A program made the translations under genes and the position numbers. From positions 73,663 to 137,662 of the forward strand of contig NZ_BMII01000007.1 of NCBI RefSeq assembly GCF_014641855.1: DNA of 64,000 nucleotides, written 5' to 3'. The notes beneath the pieces were generated by a model. It was not told where the DNA came from. It made no database searches and worked only from the letters and a program-made list of their open reading frames with translations. Position 1 is the first letter of the stretch; each line of letters starts with the position of its first letter. Source of the stretch: Shewanella inventionis. GTDB taxonomy: Bacteria > Pseudomonadota > Gammaproteobacteria > Enterobacterales > Shewanellaceae. Of the stretch, positions 37,417-46,871 are shown in pieces.

Positions 37417-38553
37417 TTAGGTTCTGACGCTAAAGCGCATCATCACGGGCGCGTGATCAGTACTGTCACTGTCGCGTTCATAATCGGGTCGAACAAGGTG
37501 CCTGTCGAAGGTTTGATAATCAATAACATGCGCCAAATTTTGCTGTTGAGTGGGGTTAAACTCACTCGACACTAAAATATAATCAAGTACAGATCCTGTG
37601 TTGCCGTAATAATGAGTGGGTTGTCTTGCAAGGTGTGGTTCATCATCTATGATCGATGCCGATTCAAACTCATCTTGTGCCAATGTTGCGTTACATTTGG
37701 TTGCGGCTATAAACAATTCATAACTGTCGTACAAACTGCTTTGATGCAACTCTGACATTAACGCGGTCTCGCTAAGTTTAGCTAATTTCGGGTCTTCAAT
37801 ATCACTGCGAAACACCCGCAGCTGATTATTAAAGGCCGCTAATAACTCACTGCCCAGCGTGTCATTAAAGTCACCCATTAACATAAACGGATGCTGAGTT
37901 TGCTGACGACGCATTAACATTTGGTGGCACAACAATGCTGACTCACTGCCTCGTTGTAAACTCGACGCCCACCGCCCCAGCACCTGGCGTGCTACAAAGT
38001 CTGGTGCGCCGCTAAGGCCGCTCTCGCTAATGTCGTCGCGGCTTACGCCACTGCGCTTTGACTTAAGATGGATAACATAATAATCACAAGGGCCAAATAC
38101 GGGTAATTCAATCGTAGCCCTCAATGGATGTCGACTAAATGCAAAAGTATCAGCTAGGCCTAATTGAGCGACCCATTGCGGATCTGGGCTAACATTCACA
38201 GCATCAACAATCGGGTATTTAGAAGCAATCGCCACCACTGGGCTGCGGTAAACATAGTCGCTAATCACTTCTGGCTCATCTAAGGCCACAAAATAGTCAT
38301 ACCCTAATGATTGGGTCAGTTTAGCTAAGGCATCTGGGCTAAACACCTCTTGAAAACCGATAATGTCTGGTTGACTTTGTTCAATAAAATCACTCAACCA
38401 GGCACACTTTTTTTGCCATTGCTTGTCGCTGTAAATGTTTTCAAAGTCATAAAACGCATAAGGCGGTTCAATAAAGTTAAATAAGTTAATGCTCACCACA
38501 TTAAAGCTAAGCTCTTGGGCTGCAGGTGATGATCCATCGTTTACGTTTAACAT
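37417..38553 (-). CDS. Endonuclease/exonuclease/phosphatase family protein
   Basis: A 378-residue protein of the EEP fold (DNase I-like, Mg2+ dependent). Visible family motifs are the Glu in IIGFQEVFSP, the YVIHLKSKRSG strand, LMGDFNDTLGSE, and the catalytic His in DSTDHAPVMM at the C terminus. Members cut nucleic acids, sphingolipids or inositol phosphates; the substrate is not decidable. No signal peptide is visible, so it is probably cytosolic. Confidence 0.88.
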   Translation of the reverse strand: MLNVNDGSSPAAQELSFNVVSINLFNFIEPPYAFYDFENIYSDKQWQKKCAWLSDFIEQSQPDIIGFQEVFSPDALAKLTQSLGYDYFVALDEPEVISDYVYRSPVVAIASKYPIVDAVNVSPDPQWVAQLGLADTFAFSRHPLRATIELPVFGPCDYYVIHLKSKRSGVSRDDISESGLSGAPDFVARQVLGRWASSLQRGSESALLCHQMLMRRQQTQHPFMLMGDFNDTLGSELLAAFNNQLRVFRSDIEDPKLAKLSETALMSELHQSSLYDSYELFIAATKCNATLAQDEFESASIIDDEPHLARQPTHYYGNTGSVLDYILVSSEFNPTQQQNLAHVIDYQTFDRHLVRPDYERDSDSTDHAPVMMRFSVRT

Positions 38554-38903
38554 ATGTTAATCCTAATAAAACCTCATACTAGGATACTGATTTGTGTGAT
38601 AGAACGCCATGAATAACAAGACTCAGTTTTAGCTCATTAAGCGCTTATATTGGTCTGTTGAGCAAATCAAAAATAAATTGAACCGAATCCCAAAAACTCA
38701 CGTAAAAATAATCAGTGAATGAATAAAGGTCCATGATTAACCTTCAATACATTCGTTGTCAGTAATTTAGACCCGATTTAACCCTATGCATGAAAGTGTA
38801 ACCAACCTCCGTAAGACCCTTTGGCTTATCCCTCACCCTGATAAGCCATTTTTTTACGGCGAAATTCACCGAACCCAAACGAAACAATACTGCAGAGGGA
38901 TCA
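38554..38903. other. Intergenic region with a transcribed-looking leader
   Basis: This 350-bp divergent gap carries no gene I can support, but a good intrinsic terminator (38823-38855) sits before the CIA30 gene. A transcript starting around 38650-38750 could therefore be a small RNA or attenuated leader. I could not match it to a known riboswitch. Confidence 0.5.
38823..38855 (+). terminator. Intrinsic terminator upstream of the CIA30 gene
   Basis: GGCTTATC - CCTCACCCT - GATAAGCC forms an 8-bp stem followed by ATTTTTTT on the plus strand, 49 bp before the ATG of the next gene in the same direction. Confidence 0.8.
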
Positions 38904-39506
38904 ATGATGTTAGCCTTTAACACTGATAAACTGTGTAAACACACCTTGACCAATAGCGCTATTGTCGCGGTAATCTTGATGAATTCGGCTAATGCGACGA
39001 GTGAGGACACTATGTTATTTCATTTTGCAGACAAGAATCACTTTGAACATTGGCAGATCAATAATGACACTGTGATGGGCGGTGTATCACAAAGCCAAAT
39101 CAAACAGAATCAACAGCAAGAACTGTTGTTTACCGGTAATGTGTCGTTAGACAATAACGGTGGATTCGCATCGACAGAGTTTCGGTTTAAGCATCAAATA
39201 TCTGCTGCATCAGCACTCACTATTGCAGTTAAAGGTGACGGTAAGGTTTATCAACTGCGTTTAAAAACACCTAAGCTGTCTTATGGTGAAGCCTACGTTG
39301 CCAACTTTACTACCCAAGCGGGTATGCTTACCAAGCATACTTTTACAGTAGAGGATTTTACGGTTAGCTTTAGAGGACGAACGGTAAGCAATCCACCAGC
39401 ATTAAGCTTGATGGATGTTGATCGTGTTGGTTTTCTTGTAGCACAAAAGCAGCAAGGCCCTTTTGCAATTGAGTTACACTCTATTGCATTCGATGCTCAA
39501 CGCTAA
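38904..39506 (+). CDS. CIA30-family protein
   Basis: A 200-residue protein of the CIA30 fold (complex I intermediate-associated protein 30, galactose-binding-like). Family motifs: HWQINNDTVMGGVSQS, the NGGFASTEFRF strand, and the C-terminal DVDRVGFLVAQKQQGPFAIEL. The N-terminal ~30 residues are hydrophobic and could be a signal peptide (LTNSAIVAVILMNSANA), so the product may be periplasmic. In bacteria its role is not established. It is 32 bp upstream of a HAD gene and probably co-transcribed. Confidence 0.88.
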   Translation: MMLAFNTDKLCKHTLTNSAIVAVILMNSANATSEDTMLFHFADKNHFEHWQINNDTVMGGVSQSQIKQNQQQELLFTGNVSLDNNGGFASTEFRFKHQISAASALTIAVKGDGKVYQLRLKTPKLSYGEAYVANFTTQAGMLTKHTFTVEDFTVSFRGRTVSNPPALSLMDVDRVGFLVAQKQQGPFAIELHSIAFDAQR

Positions 39507-39538
39507 TCTTTTAATATGTAAGATAAAAAGGCCAAAAA

Positions 39539-40126
39539 TTGCAATCACCTTATAAAATTAAAGGCATTATTTTCGACTTAGACGGCACGCTAGTTGAGTC
39601 GAGTTTAGACTTTAATTTAATACGCCAACAAATCGGCTGCCCAGAAGGTATAGACCTACTTAAATACGTTGATGAATTGAGCTGTCAAACCAGTCAGGCT
39701 CGTGCCAACGACATTATTATTGAACATGAATACCAAGACGCGATAACAGCCAAACCGATTAAAGGCATGGCCGAGTTAATTTGCGCGATTGAAGCTGCAA
39801 AACTGCCCACAGCCATTGTCACCCGCAACAGTCTTGTGGCCAGCACAATGAAAGTAAAACAAAATGCTATCGCCATTGACCACGTATTAACCAGAGAAGA
39901 CTACCCGGCAAAACCTGCACCAGATGCACTATTAGCAATTGCAAACCAATGGCAAATTGCCCCTGAGCACATTATGTATGTCGGTGATTATTTATATGAC
40001 ATTCAAGCCGCCAATAATGCCGGCATGATTGCCTGTTTAATTACACACGGTGTTGAAAGCCGCTATCAAGACCTTGCCGACATTGTGATTGATGAGCTCA
40101 ACCAATTACTGCCATTTATCCAGTAA
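39539..40126 (+). CDS. HAD-superfamily hydrolase (phosphoglycolate-phosphatase-like)
   Basis: A 195-residue HAD phosphatase. Motif I is FDLDGTLVES, motif II the Thr/Ser region in TAIVTRN, motif III Lys in REDYPAKPAPD, and motif IV MYVGDYLYDIQAANNAG. Small cap domain after motif I. It likely hydrolyses a small phosphate ester; substrate unknown. The start is a TTG (39539), the only start giving the complete N-terminal strand. Confidence 0.9.
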   Translation: MQSPYKIKGIIFDLDGTLVESSLDFNLIRQQIGCPEGIDLLKYVDELSCQTSQARANDIIIEHEYQDAITAKPIKGMAELICAIEAAKLPTAIVTRNSLVASTMKVKQNAIAIDHVLTREDYPAKPAPDALLAIANQWQIAPEHIMYVGDYLYDIQAANNAGMIACLITHGVESRYQDLADIVIDELNQLLPFIQ

Positions 40127-40161
40127 TCTGGTGCTAACGTCGTAGCCAAATAGAGAACCGC

Positions 40162-40377
40162 ATGAATCGAATTCACCCTAAGAAATTACTTCACAGCAAA
40201 TGGACTAAAGTTGAGGTGGTTAATAAGCTTAAGCACTTTAGCGTTACCAAAGTGGAATATGATGAGCAACAAAATGTGATTGAATGCATTATTCGCGCAG
40301 AAATGAATAACGCTGAATTTGCTATCGAATGGCGCGATTTAAAAGATCCACAGCAATGGAAAATAGGCTGGCAATAA
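40162..40377 (+). CDS. TIGR02450-family small Trp-rich protein
   Basis: A 71-residue protein of the TIGR02450 type: HPKKLLHSKWTKVEVVNKLKHF followed by VTKVEYDEQQ and the C-terminal WRDLKDPQQWKIGWQ with conserved tryptophans. Function unknown. It follows the HAD gene by 35 bp and ends at a clear terminator, so it closes this operon. Confidence 0.85.
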   Translation: MNRIHPKKLLHSKWTKVEVVNKLKHFSVTKVEYDEQQNVIECIIRAEMNNAEFAIEWRDLKDPQQWKIGWQ

Positions 40378-40406
40378 AAAGTGACTCGCCATGAGTCACT
40401 TTTTTA
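40376..40406. terminator. Terminator after the Trp-rich protein gene
   Basis: AGTGACTC-GCCAT-GAGTCACT stem followed by TTTTTT; A run on the other side lets it also serve the convergent Sel1 gene. Confidence 0.9.
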
Positions 40407-40450
40407 AGCCCAAAGCCTACATAGTTAATATTGGCTTATTTAACATTCTT

Positions 40451-41332
40451 TTATCTAATATTGAATACTGAACCTTCAATTCTAAATTGAAGAGTCTCTA
40501 AGCCCCAGTCAGATAGCATAACATCACCTATGCGCAAGCTATCGCCTTCACTGCTACAACCCCACATTTTAGCGCATGTTTGCCCAGGGATATTTGAGCC
40601 AGTGCCTTTTGATGTGTCTGGGATCATATGATTCAATTGAGCGATGTGAGAGCCAAACATGTTCTCAAACGTATCCATCGTCACATCTAGCGTTTCCATT
40701 TCACCTTCTGGGAACACTACCGCCGCAGTTTGTTCAGCTGCCCCTCCCTGCTTAGGTGATAACGTCACTACATCTTTTGCAATTAATGCATACAATTGCG
40801 TTAGAGGCAGATCTTTCGTTTTTTCATGCAGATAAAGTTGTTGACCAAAATCTCTAGCAGCATAATTTTTTTCTTCGTAAGCTCGTGCAAGATATTGGTC
40901 TGCCTTGCCCATATCCTCTTCGACAATACCACCACCTAAATACATCTTACCCAATAAGTATGATGATTGAGCATGGCCCAATTTTGAGGCATATTCTAAA
41001 AATTCGATACCTTCGTCGACATCTTTAAGGTGAGTGTCTTGCAAATACAAGACTCCAGCTTTGTATTTAGCATCCAATACAAATTTACCTGCACGACGAT
41101 ACCATTTTAATGCCATGTCTAAATCTTTATCAGTACCATATCCGGCATAATAAAACTCACCTAACATTGCCATTGCCGATGAATGACCACGTTTAGTCAA
41201 AATGCGGTAGGCTTTAAAGTATTCAACACATTCCGCTGTTTGACATTCAGGCAACTGGCTGGCCTCACCTTTGTATGGCACAAAAATAAGCAGACTCGCG
41301 ATTAAGCTAAAAATAATTGTTTTATAGTGCAT
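40451..41332 (-). CDS. Secreted Sel1-repeat (TPR-like) protein
   Basis: A 293-residue protein with a signal peptide (MHYKTIIFSLIASLLIFV, cleavage near GEA) and at least three Sel1-like repeats (for example SAMAMLGEFYYAGYGTDKDL, AKYKAGVLYLQ, SSYLLGKMYLGGGIVEED). Such proteins act as protein-protein scaffolds in the periplasm. The C-terminal 110 residues are not repeat-like and contain two cysteines (CAKMWGC). It is divergent from norB; no functional link is visible. Confidence 0.85.
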   Translation of the reverse strand: MHYKTIIFSLIASLLIFVPYKGEASQLPECQTAECVEYFKAYRILTKRGHSSAMAMLGEFYYAGYGTDKDLDMALKWYRRAGKFVLDAKYKAGVLYLQDTHLKDVDEGIEFLEYASKLGHAQSSYLLGKMYLGGGIVEEDMGKADQYLARAYEEKNYAARDFGQQLYLHEKTKDLPLTQLYALIAKDVVTLSPKQGGAAEQTAAVVFPEGEMETLDVTMDTFENMFGSHIAQLNHMIPDTSKGTGSNIPGQTCAKMWGCSSEGDSLRIGDVMLSDWGLETLQFRIEGSVFNIR

Positions 41333-41578
41333 TTTGCTAATTCCTTTTAGTTAACGATTTTCTACTATCAGCGCCAAAGCTTACGTTGTCCATAGTATAA
41401 AAGGGTTAAAAAACAACCTACGAATACCCAAATGCAACAATACATTAACACTACGCCAGTGTTTATCTAGGTTTGCTTAGATTGGTTCAACGTTTAAAAA
41501 TTTCAAATTAGCTAGCCTTAAAAGTCGCTTCAAAAATACATCACAAGCCAACAATTACAGTCTTTTTGACACGAAACA

Positions 41579-41613
41579 GTCATAATGACACACAAAAAGA
41601 ATGTCTTAATGAC
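41579..41613 (+). promoter_or_regulatory. Two NorR-type operators upstream of norB
   Basis: GTCATAATGAC (41579-41589, perfect palindrome) and GTCTTAATGAC (41603-41613) both fit the GT-N7-AC pattern of NorR enhancer sites, spaced 24 bp apart. They lie 68-102 bp upstream of a sigma-54-like promoter, the correct place for NorR. Confidence 0.8.
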
Positions 41614-41680
41614 ACACCAACAACAAGCCGACACAAAAAATTAATATTTAAAATCAGCACGTTAAATAAAAATAAAAAGT

Positions 41681-41695
41681 TGGCACGTCTTGTGT
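41681..41695 (+). promoter_or_regulatory. Sigma-54-like promoter of norB
   Basis: TGGCAC followed by GT at the -12 position gives GG-N10-GT instead of the consensus GG-N10-GC. NorR sites lie upstream and the norB start at 41742 lies downstream. The -24 half is perfect, the -12 half is degraded. Confidence 0.6.
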
Positions 41696-41741
41696 AATGT
41701 CAGGTTATCTGTATCAAAATGACTTTGTGCTAAGAGGACTT

Positions 41742-44024
41742 ATGAGCAAAAACAAACTCACCGGCATTGCACTGCTAATCGTGCTAGTCGCTTCTTTTAC
41801 TGTGTTACTCAGTTTAGGAAGTGGCATCTATCGAGAAAAACCACCCATTCCAACAGCCTTTACTGACACTAATGGCCAACCTATTTTTACTCAACACGAT
41901 ATTGAACAAGGCCAGTTAGTATGGCGCTCAATGGGCGGACATCAACTAGGCTCAATTTGGGGTCATGGCTCATACGTGGCACCCGACTGGACTGCAGACT
42001 GGTTACATCGTGAAGCACAAGCCTGGCTGTCTATTACGGCAAAAGAACGTTTTAACCGCGATTTTGCTGATCTTGATACTGAGCAACAAGCGGGGTTAGA
42101 AAAAGCCCTTAGAAATGATATTCGTCATAATACGGTGATAAAAGGGGCTGAAGACAAGACCTATGTTGCACTGTCAAATACGCGTATTGCCGCCATTAAC
42201 CAGGTGATGCAACATTATTTGTCATTATTTGGTGACGACCCAGAATTAAGCTCACTGCGTGAACAATACGCCATGAAAGAAGGCACGATAACCGATGCCG
42301 AACATCGTGAGTTATTAAATGCTTTCCTATTCTGGGGCGCATGGGCCGCGGTAACTGAGCGCCCAGGTTATGATTACACCTACACCAACAACTGGCCGTA
42401 CGACCCACAAATTGGCAATTTACCCACCTCAGACAATATCGTGTGGTCAATATTAAGTGTTATCACCCTGATTTTAGGTGTAGGGATGCTGATTTGGCAT
42501 CACGCCAGCTGTAAAGAAGAGTCGTTACCTGAACCCGCGAAAGAAGATCCGTTATTTCACACTAAACCAACTGCATCGCAAAAAGCAGTAGGCAAATACT
42601 TTATTACCGCTATTGGTCTGTTTTTACTTCAAATATTATTGGGAGGCGTGACCGCGCATTACGCAGTAGAAGGCCAGGAGTTTTACGGCATCGCCATCTC
42701 TGAAATCTTACCTTATTCGGTTACGCGTACCTGGCACACCCAGCTAGCCGTATTTTGGATTGCCACTGCATGGTTAGGGACAGGGCTTTATATTGCACCA
42801 GCATTATCTGGTTATGAGCCGAAGTATCAACGCCTTGGCGTTAATGTGTTGTGGGTGGCTTTAGTTATTGTCGTTCTAGGCTCTATGGCGGGTGAATGGT
42901 TAGGCGTCCAGCAGTATTTTGATCTCGACATGAACTTCTTATTTGGACATCAAGGCTACGAATACATTGATTTAGGCCGTGTGTGGCAAATCCTATTACT
43001 GGGTGGTTTATTAATTTGGCTTGCATTAGTTACGGCTTCAATGCGTCCGGCACTTAAAGTCAGTAACGACATGCAACCGGTTATTTGGGTGCTGTATGCC
43101 TCATGTGTTGCTATTGGTTTGTTTTATGGTGCAGGCCTATTTATGGGCAAACACTCAAACCTTGCAATTGCAGAGTATTGGCGCTGGTGGGTTGTGCATT
43201 TGTGGGTAGAAGGCTTCTTTGAAACCTTTGCCACCTCGGTTATTGCATTAATGCTAGTTCGCTTAGGCTTAATCCGTGCACGCAGTGCCAACGGTGCAGT
43301 ATTGTTTTCTACGGTTATCTTTTTAACCGGTGGCTTAATCGGTACCCTGCACCACTTGTACTTTACTGGCACTCAAACCTCTGTGATTGCATGGGGCGCG
43401 ATATTCTCGGCCCTTGAAGTGGTGCCTTTAGCCCTCATTGGCTTTGAAGCAATGGAGACCTATCGCTTACGTAAAGCCAGCCCTTGGATGGAGCGTTATC
43501 ACTGGGCCATTATGTTTTTTGTTGCCACCTCATTTTGGAATTTAGTAGGTGCTGGGGTATTAGGGTTCCTAATCAACCCACCAATCTCGCTGTACTTTAT
43601 TCAAGGCTTAAACACGACGGCTACCCATGCTCACGCTGCATTTATGGGAGTATACGGCATGCTCGGCATGGGGCTGATGCTATTCTGCTTACGTGGATTA
43701 ACTGGCAACATGCAATGGAACCATAAATACCTTAAAGGGGCATTTTGGACGTTAAACCTTGGCCTTGCTGCGATGGTCTTTATGTCGCTATTGCCTGTAG
43801 GTATTGTACAGTTCTTTGCCGCTATCGATCACGGTTACTGGTATGCGCGCTCACCTGCGGTTATTCACAGTGAGTTAGTTGAAAACCTCGTATGGATGAG
43901 AATGTTCGGCGACATTATCTTTAGTGTTGGTGGATTATTGATGGCAGCGTTTTTATTTGATTTGATCAAAAAAGCCATTAGTAGCAAGAGCGCTAAAGCG
44001 AAGCAAACCGTCGCATTGGCATAA
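41742..44024 (+). CDS. norB: Quinol-dependent nitric oxide reductase
   Basis: qNOR (NorZ type) reduces two NO to N2O with quinol electrons. The protein has about 14 membrane helices. The N-terminal extension is periplasmic (QGQLVWRSMGGHQLGSIWGHGSY), replacing the separate cytochrome c subunit, and the heme-copper core has His ligands in RTWHTQLAVFW, WWVVHLWVEGFFE, GTLHHLYFTG and TATHAHAAFMG. I start at 41742 (MSKNKLTG) because AGAGGAC precedes it; the frame itself opens at 41697. Transcribed towards norR, its likely activator. Confidence 0.95.
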   Translation: MSKNKLTGIALLIVLVASFTVLLSLGSGIYREKPPIPTAFTDTNGQPIFTQHDIEQGQLVWRSMGGHQLGSIWGHGSYVAPDWTADWLHREAQAWLSITAKERFNRDFADLDTEQQAGLEKALRNDIRHNTVIKGAEDKTYVALSNTRIAAINQVMQHYLSLFGDDPELSSLREQYAMKEGTITDAEHRELLNAFLFWGAWAAVTERPGYDYTYTNNWPYDPQIGNLPTSDNIVWSILSVITLILGVGMLIWHHASCKEESLPEPAKEDPLFHTKPTASQKAVGKYFITAIGLFLLQILLGGVTAHYAVEGQEFYGIAISEILPYSVTRTWHTQLAVFWIATAWLGTGLYIAPALSGYEPKYQRLGVNVLWVALVIVVLGSMAGEWLGVQQYFDLDMNFLFGHQGYEYIDLGRVWQILLLGGLLIWLALVTASMRPALKVSNDMQPVIWVLYASCVAIGLFYGAGLFMGKHSNLAIAEYWRWWVVHLWVEGFFETFATSVIALMLVRLGLIRARSANGAVLFSTVIFLTGGLIGTLHHLYFTGTQTSVIAWGAIFSALEVVPLALIGFEAMETYRLRKASPWMERYHWAIMFFVATSFWNLVGAGVLGFLINPPISLYFIQGLNTTATHAHAAFMGVYGMLGMGLMLFCLRGLTGNMQWNHKYLKGAFWTLNLGLAAMVFMSLLPVGIVQFFAAIDHGYWYARSPAVIHSELVENLVWMRMFGDIIFSVGGLLMAAFLFDLIKKAISSKSAKAKQTVALA

Positions 44025-44047
44025 CACTATAACCGAGTAATTAACTC

Positions 44048-44086
44048 ACAAAAGGGCCCTTTTATGAACATAGCGGCCCTTTTGTG
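44048..44086 (+). terminator. Terminator after norB
   Basis: AAAAGGGCC pairs with GGCCCTTTT with a 16-base loop and ends in a short T run. It separates norB from norR. Confidence 0.75.
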
Positions 44087-44123
44087 ATCATGATAACTAC
44101 GCAACCCTTGTTGTTATTTTTAC

Positions 44124-44142
44124 ACTTGTCATAATGACAAGT
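44124..44142. promoter_or_regulatory. NorR-type palindrome upstream of norR
   Basis: ACTTGTCATAATGACAAGT is a perfect 19-bp palindrome whose core GTCATAATGAC is identical to the first norB site. It is 25 bp from the norR start codon, which suggests autoregulation. Confidence 0.78.
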
Positions 44143-44166
44143 ATGTAGTTCATCTCGGAGTTTGCC

Positions 44167-45717
44167 ATGGCATTGAGTCAGACAGATTTAACTCGTATCG
44201 CGCTTGATATCACTGCAAATTTATCAACTCACGATCGATTTTCACGTTTATTAACCACGCTCAGAGACACTCTCGAATGTGATGCCGCTGCGTTATTGTC
44301 GTTTCAGGGCCATCAATTTACCCCATTAGCCATTGATGGTTTAAGCGCAGACGTACTGGGTAGACGTTTTATTATCAATGAACACCCAAGGCTTGAGGCC
44401 ATTGCGCGGGCCGGTGATGTGGTGCGCTTTCCTGCCGACAGCCAATTACCCGACCCTTATGATGGATTAATCCCTAATGTGGATGGTGATTTAAAAGTAC
44501 ACGCCTGTGTGGGGTTACCACTCTTTGCTAACGATCAACTGATTGGAGCATTAACTATTGATGCCCTTGACCCCAATAAATTTGATCATTTTACCAATCA
44601 TGAATTGCGCAGCATAAGCGCCATAACCGCCGCCTCACTTAATAATGCTTTACTGATTGATAAACTTGAAAAACAAGCCAATAACTTTGCTCTTATCAAC
44701 AATAAAACCAAGGGGCAACTCGATACTGCCACTGAGATTATCGGCCAGGACGATGCATTTTTAGCATTACTCAATGAAGTCAATGTTGTCGCTGCAACTG
44801 AACTAAACGTATTGATTTTAGGCGAAACGGGTACAGGCAAAGAACTCATCGCCAAAACCGTACACCAACACTCACCCCGCGCAGATAAACCATTGGTGTA
44901 TTTAAACTGCGCCGCATTGGCAGAGTCAGTTGCCGAAAGCGAATTATTTGGCCATGTAAAAGGGGCTTTTACCGGGGCGATTAGCCATCGCAGTGGTAAA
45001 TTTGAAGTGGCTGATAAAGGCACATTATTCCTAGATGAAATAGGTGAATTGCCGCTTAATTTACAAGCGAAATTACTGCGAGTATTGCAGTACGGTGACT
45101 TGCAAAAAGTAGGCGATGACCGCAGCTTAAAAGTCGATGTACGCATCATTGCTGCCACCAACAAAGATCTAAAAAGCGAAATACTCGCAGGTCGCTTTAG
45201 GGCCGACTTATATCATCGTTTAAGTGTGTTTCCCGTTGTGGTACCAGCGCTTCGAGAGCGACCTAAAGACATTCATTTGTTGGCCGGCTTTTTTATTGAG
45301 CGCTATCGCCAACAATTACAGCTAAATCATTTAGGATTATGTAGTGACGCCTTAGCATTACTCAATCAGTACGATTGGCCAGGAAACATTCGTGAGCTTG
45401 AACATGCCATTCATCGCGCGGCAGTACTCGCAAAATCAGCGGGCATACGAGATGGTATGTGCACCATACAAGCGCATCATTTTGAATTTGCTCCCCAGGG
45501 CGAAAATCACTTACCGCCAACACCCCAAAACACGATTAAACAATCAGCTTCGTCTAAAGCTCAAATGAACTTACGTGATGCAACCGAACAATTTCAAGGC
45601 CAATATATCCAACAAATTTTACGCCTTCACAATGGAAATTGGGCCGCAACAGCACGAAGCTTACAACTTGATTCGGGTAACCTGCATCGCCTAGCGAAGC
45701 GCCTGGGATTAAAATGA
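44167..45717 (+). CDS. norR: NO-responsive sigma-54 activator NorR
   Basis: A 516-residue enhancer-binding protein. The N-terminal GAF domain (about 1-170) would carry the non-heme iron NO sensor; the AAA+ domain has Walker A GETGTGKE, the sigma-54-contact GAFTGA at residues 266-271 and Walker [10 protein letters not shown]; the C-terminal Fis-type helix-turn-helix ends in [24 protein letters not shown]. It activates norB through the two upstream sites in response to NO. Start ATG 44167 has CGGAG upstream. Confidence 0.95.
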   Translation: MALSQTDLTRIALDITANLSTHDRFSRLLTTLRDTLECDAAALLSFQGHQFTPLAIDGLSADVLGRRFIINEHPRLEAIARAGDVVRFPADSQLPDPYDGLIPNVDGDLKVHACVGLPLFANDQLIGALTIDALDPNKFDHFTNHELRSISAITAASLNNALLIDKLEKQANNFALINNKTKGQLDTATEIIGQDDAFLALLNEVNVVAATELNVLILGETGTGKELIAKTVHQHSPRADKPLVYLNCAALAESVAESELFGHVKGAFTGAISHRSGKFEVADKGTLFLDEIGELPLNLQAKLLRVLQYGDLQKVGDDRSLKVDVRIIAATNKDLKSEILAGRFRADLYHRLSVFPVVVPALRERPKDIHLLAGFFIERYRQQLQLNHLGLCSDALALLNQYDWPGNIRELEHAIHRAAVLAKSAGIRDGMCTIQAHHFEFAPQGENHLPPTPQNTIKQSASSKAQMNLRDATEQFQGQYIQQILRLHNGNWAATARSLQLDSGNLHRLAKRLGLK

Positions 45718-45848
45718 CTCAAGTGCAAAAAAATCAGTTGAAATATTAGGCGTAATAAGTGAGGATGCGCGCTATTCAATAGTCAAGCTTTGTAAGATAT
45801 TGTAGTCTGACTTAAATAACGTCTATTTTTAGGAATGATACCCCCCTT

Positions 45849-46769
45849 ATGATAAATTCGTTACGCACAGCATTCGCCGCCGCGTCTGCAATAATATTAA
45901 GCTTTTCAAGCGCTGCTGTTGAATACCGTTTACCGGCCGATGGCAGTAGTTTAGTGGGTGAAAACCAATATTATGTGGTGCCTGAAGAAGGTAAACTAAC
46001 ATTAGAGCAAATTGCTGCAGAATTTCAATTAGGCTTAACAAACCTTATCGAAGCCAATCCTGGTGTTGATCCATTTTTACCAAAACCAGGAAGTACGTTA
46101 ATTATTCCTCACCAATTAATTTTGCCAGACACCAAGCGTGAAGGCATTGTGATTAACTCTGCCGAAATGCGCCTATATTATTATCCAAAGGGTAAAAATA
46201 TCGTTGAAGTGTTACCTATTGGTATTGGCCAAATTGGCCGTGACACGCCAGAAAACTGGGTAACCACAGTTCAGCGTAAGCGTGAAAGACCCACCTGGAC
46301 ACCAACTGCCAACACTCGTCGCATTTATGCTGCAAATGGTATTACCCTGCCCGCAGTATGGCCTGCTGGTCCAGACAATCCAATGGGCTTATATGCATTA
46401 TATGTAGGTAACTTATTTGCTATCCACGGCACAAATGCCACCTTTGGTATTGGTTTACGTGTGAGCTCTGGCTGTATCCGTTTACGCGATGATGATATTA
46501 AGCATTTGTTTGAAACTGTGCCGGTTGGTACTCGCGTTGAGTTTTTAAATAAACCGATTAAAGCCACAGCAGAGCCAGATGGTAGCCGTTATATTGAAGT
46601 GCACGAGCCTTTGTCAAAAACGCAAGAAGAGTTTGATTCAAAAGAGCCTGTGTCATTAACCCTAGACCAAAAAATGACACGTTTCCTTGCTCACCCAGAA
46701 ACGGATTCAATGACATTAAAACGTTCATTAGAAACACGTAGCGGTATGCCTACGCGCATTAACCCTTAG
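45849..46769 (+). CDS. Periplasmic L,D-transpeptidase (LysM + YkuD)
   Basis: A 306-residue exported enzyme. A signal peptide (residues 1-23) is followed by a LysM-type domain ([30 protein letters not shown], about 40-95) and the YkuD catalytic domain with His in FAIHGTN and nucleophile Cys209 in VSSGCIRL. Such enzymes make 3-3 peptidoglycan crosslinks or anchor lipoprotein to the wall (ErfK/YbiS/YcfS type). The layout matches YbiS/ErfK closely. Single-gene unit. Confidence 0.93.
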   Translation: MINSLRTAFAAASAIILSFSSAAVEYRLPADGSSLVGENQYYVVPEEGKLTLEQIAAEFQLGLTNLIEANPGVDPFLPKPGSTLIIPHQLILPDTKREGIVINSAEMRLYYYPKGKNIVEVLPIGIGQIGRDTPENWVTTVQRKRERPTWTPTANTRRIYAANGITLPAVWPAGPDNPMGLYALYVGNLFAIHGTNATFGIGLRVSSGCIRLRDDDIKHLFETVPVGTRVEFLNKPIKATAEPDGSRYIEVHEPLSKTQEEFDSKEPVSLTLDQKMTRFLAHPETDSMTLKRSLETRSGMPTRINP

Positions 46770-46795
46770 TTGCCTTCACGCTAAATTTGGCATCA

Positions 46796-46845
46796 AAAAA
46801 GGCTTGAATAACGCTGCAACACAAACGTTATTCAAGCCTTTTTAT
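46796..46845. terminator. Long bidirectional terminator after the L,D-transpeptidase
   Basis: AAAAAGGCTTGAATAACG pairs perfectly with CGTTATTCAAGCCTTTTT (18 bp) around a 14-base loop. Serves the convergent bactofilin gene too. Confidence 0.93.
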
Positions 46846-46871
46846 TTTGTTCTACTTTGTTGATAAAGACC

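Noticed and set aside
38759..39010. 83-codon minus-strand frame opposite the CIA30 leader
   Set aside because: It overlaps the terminator and the real gene start, and shows no recognised domain.
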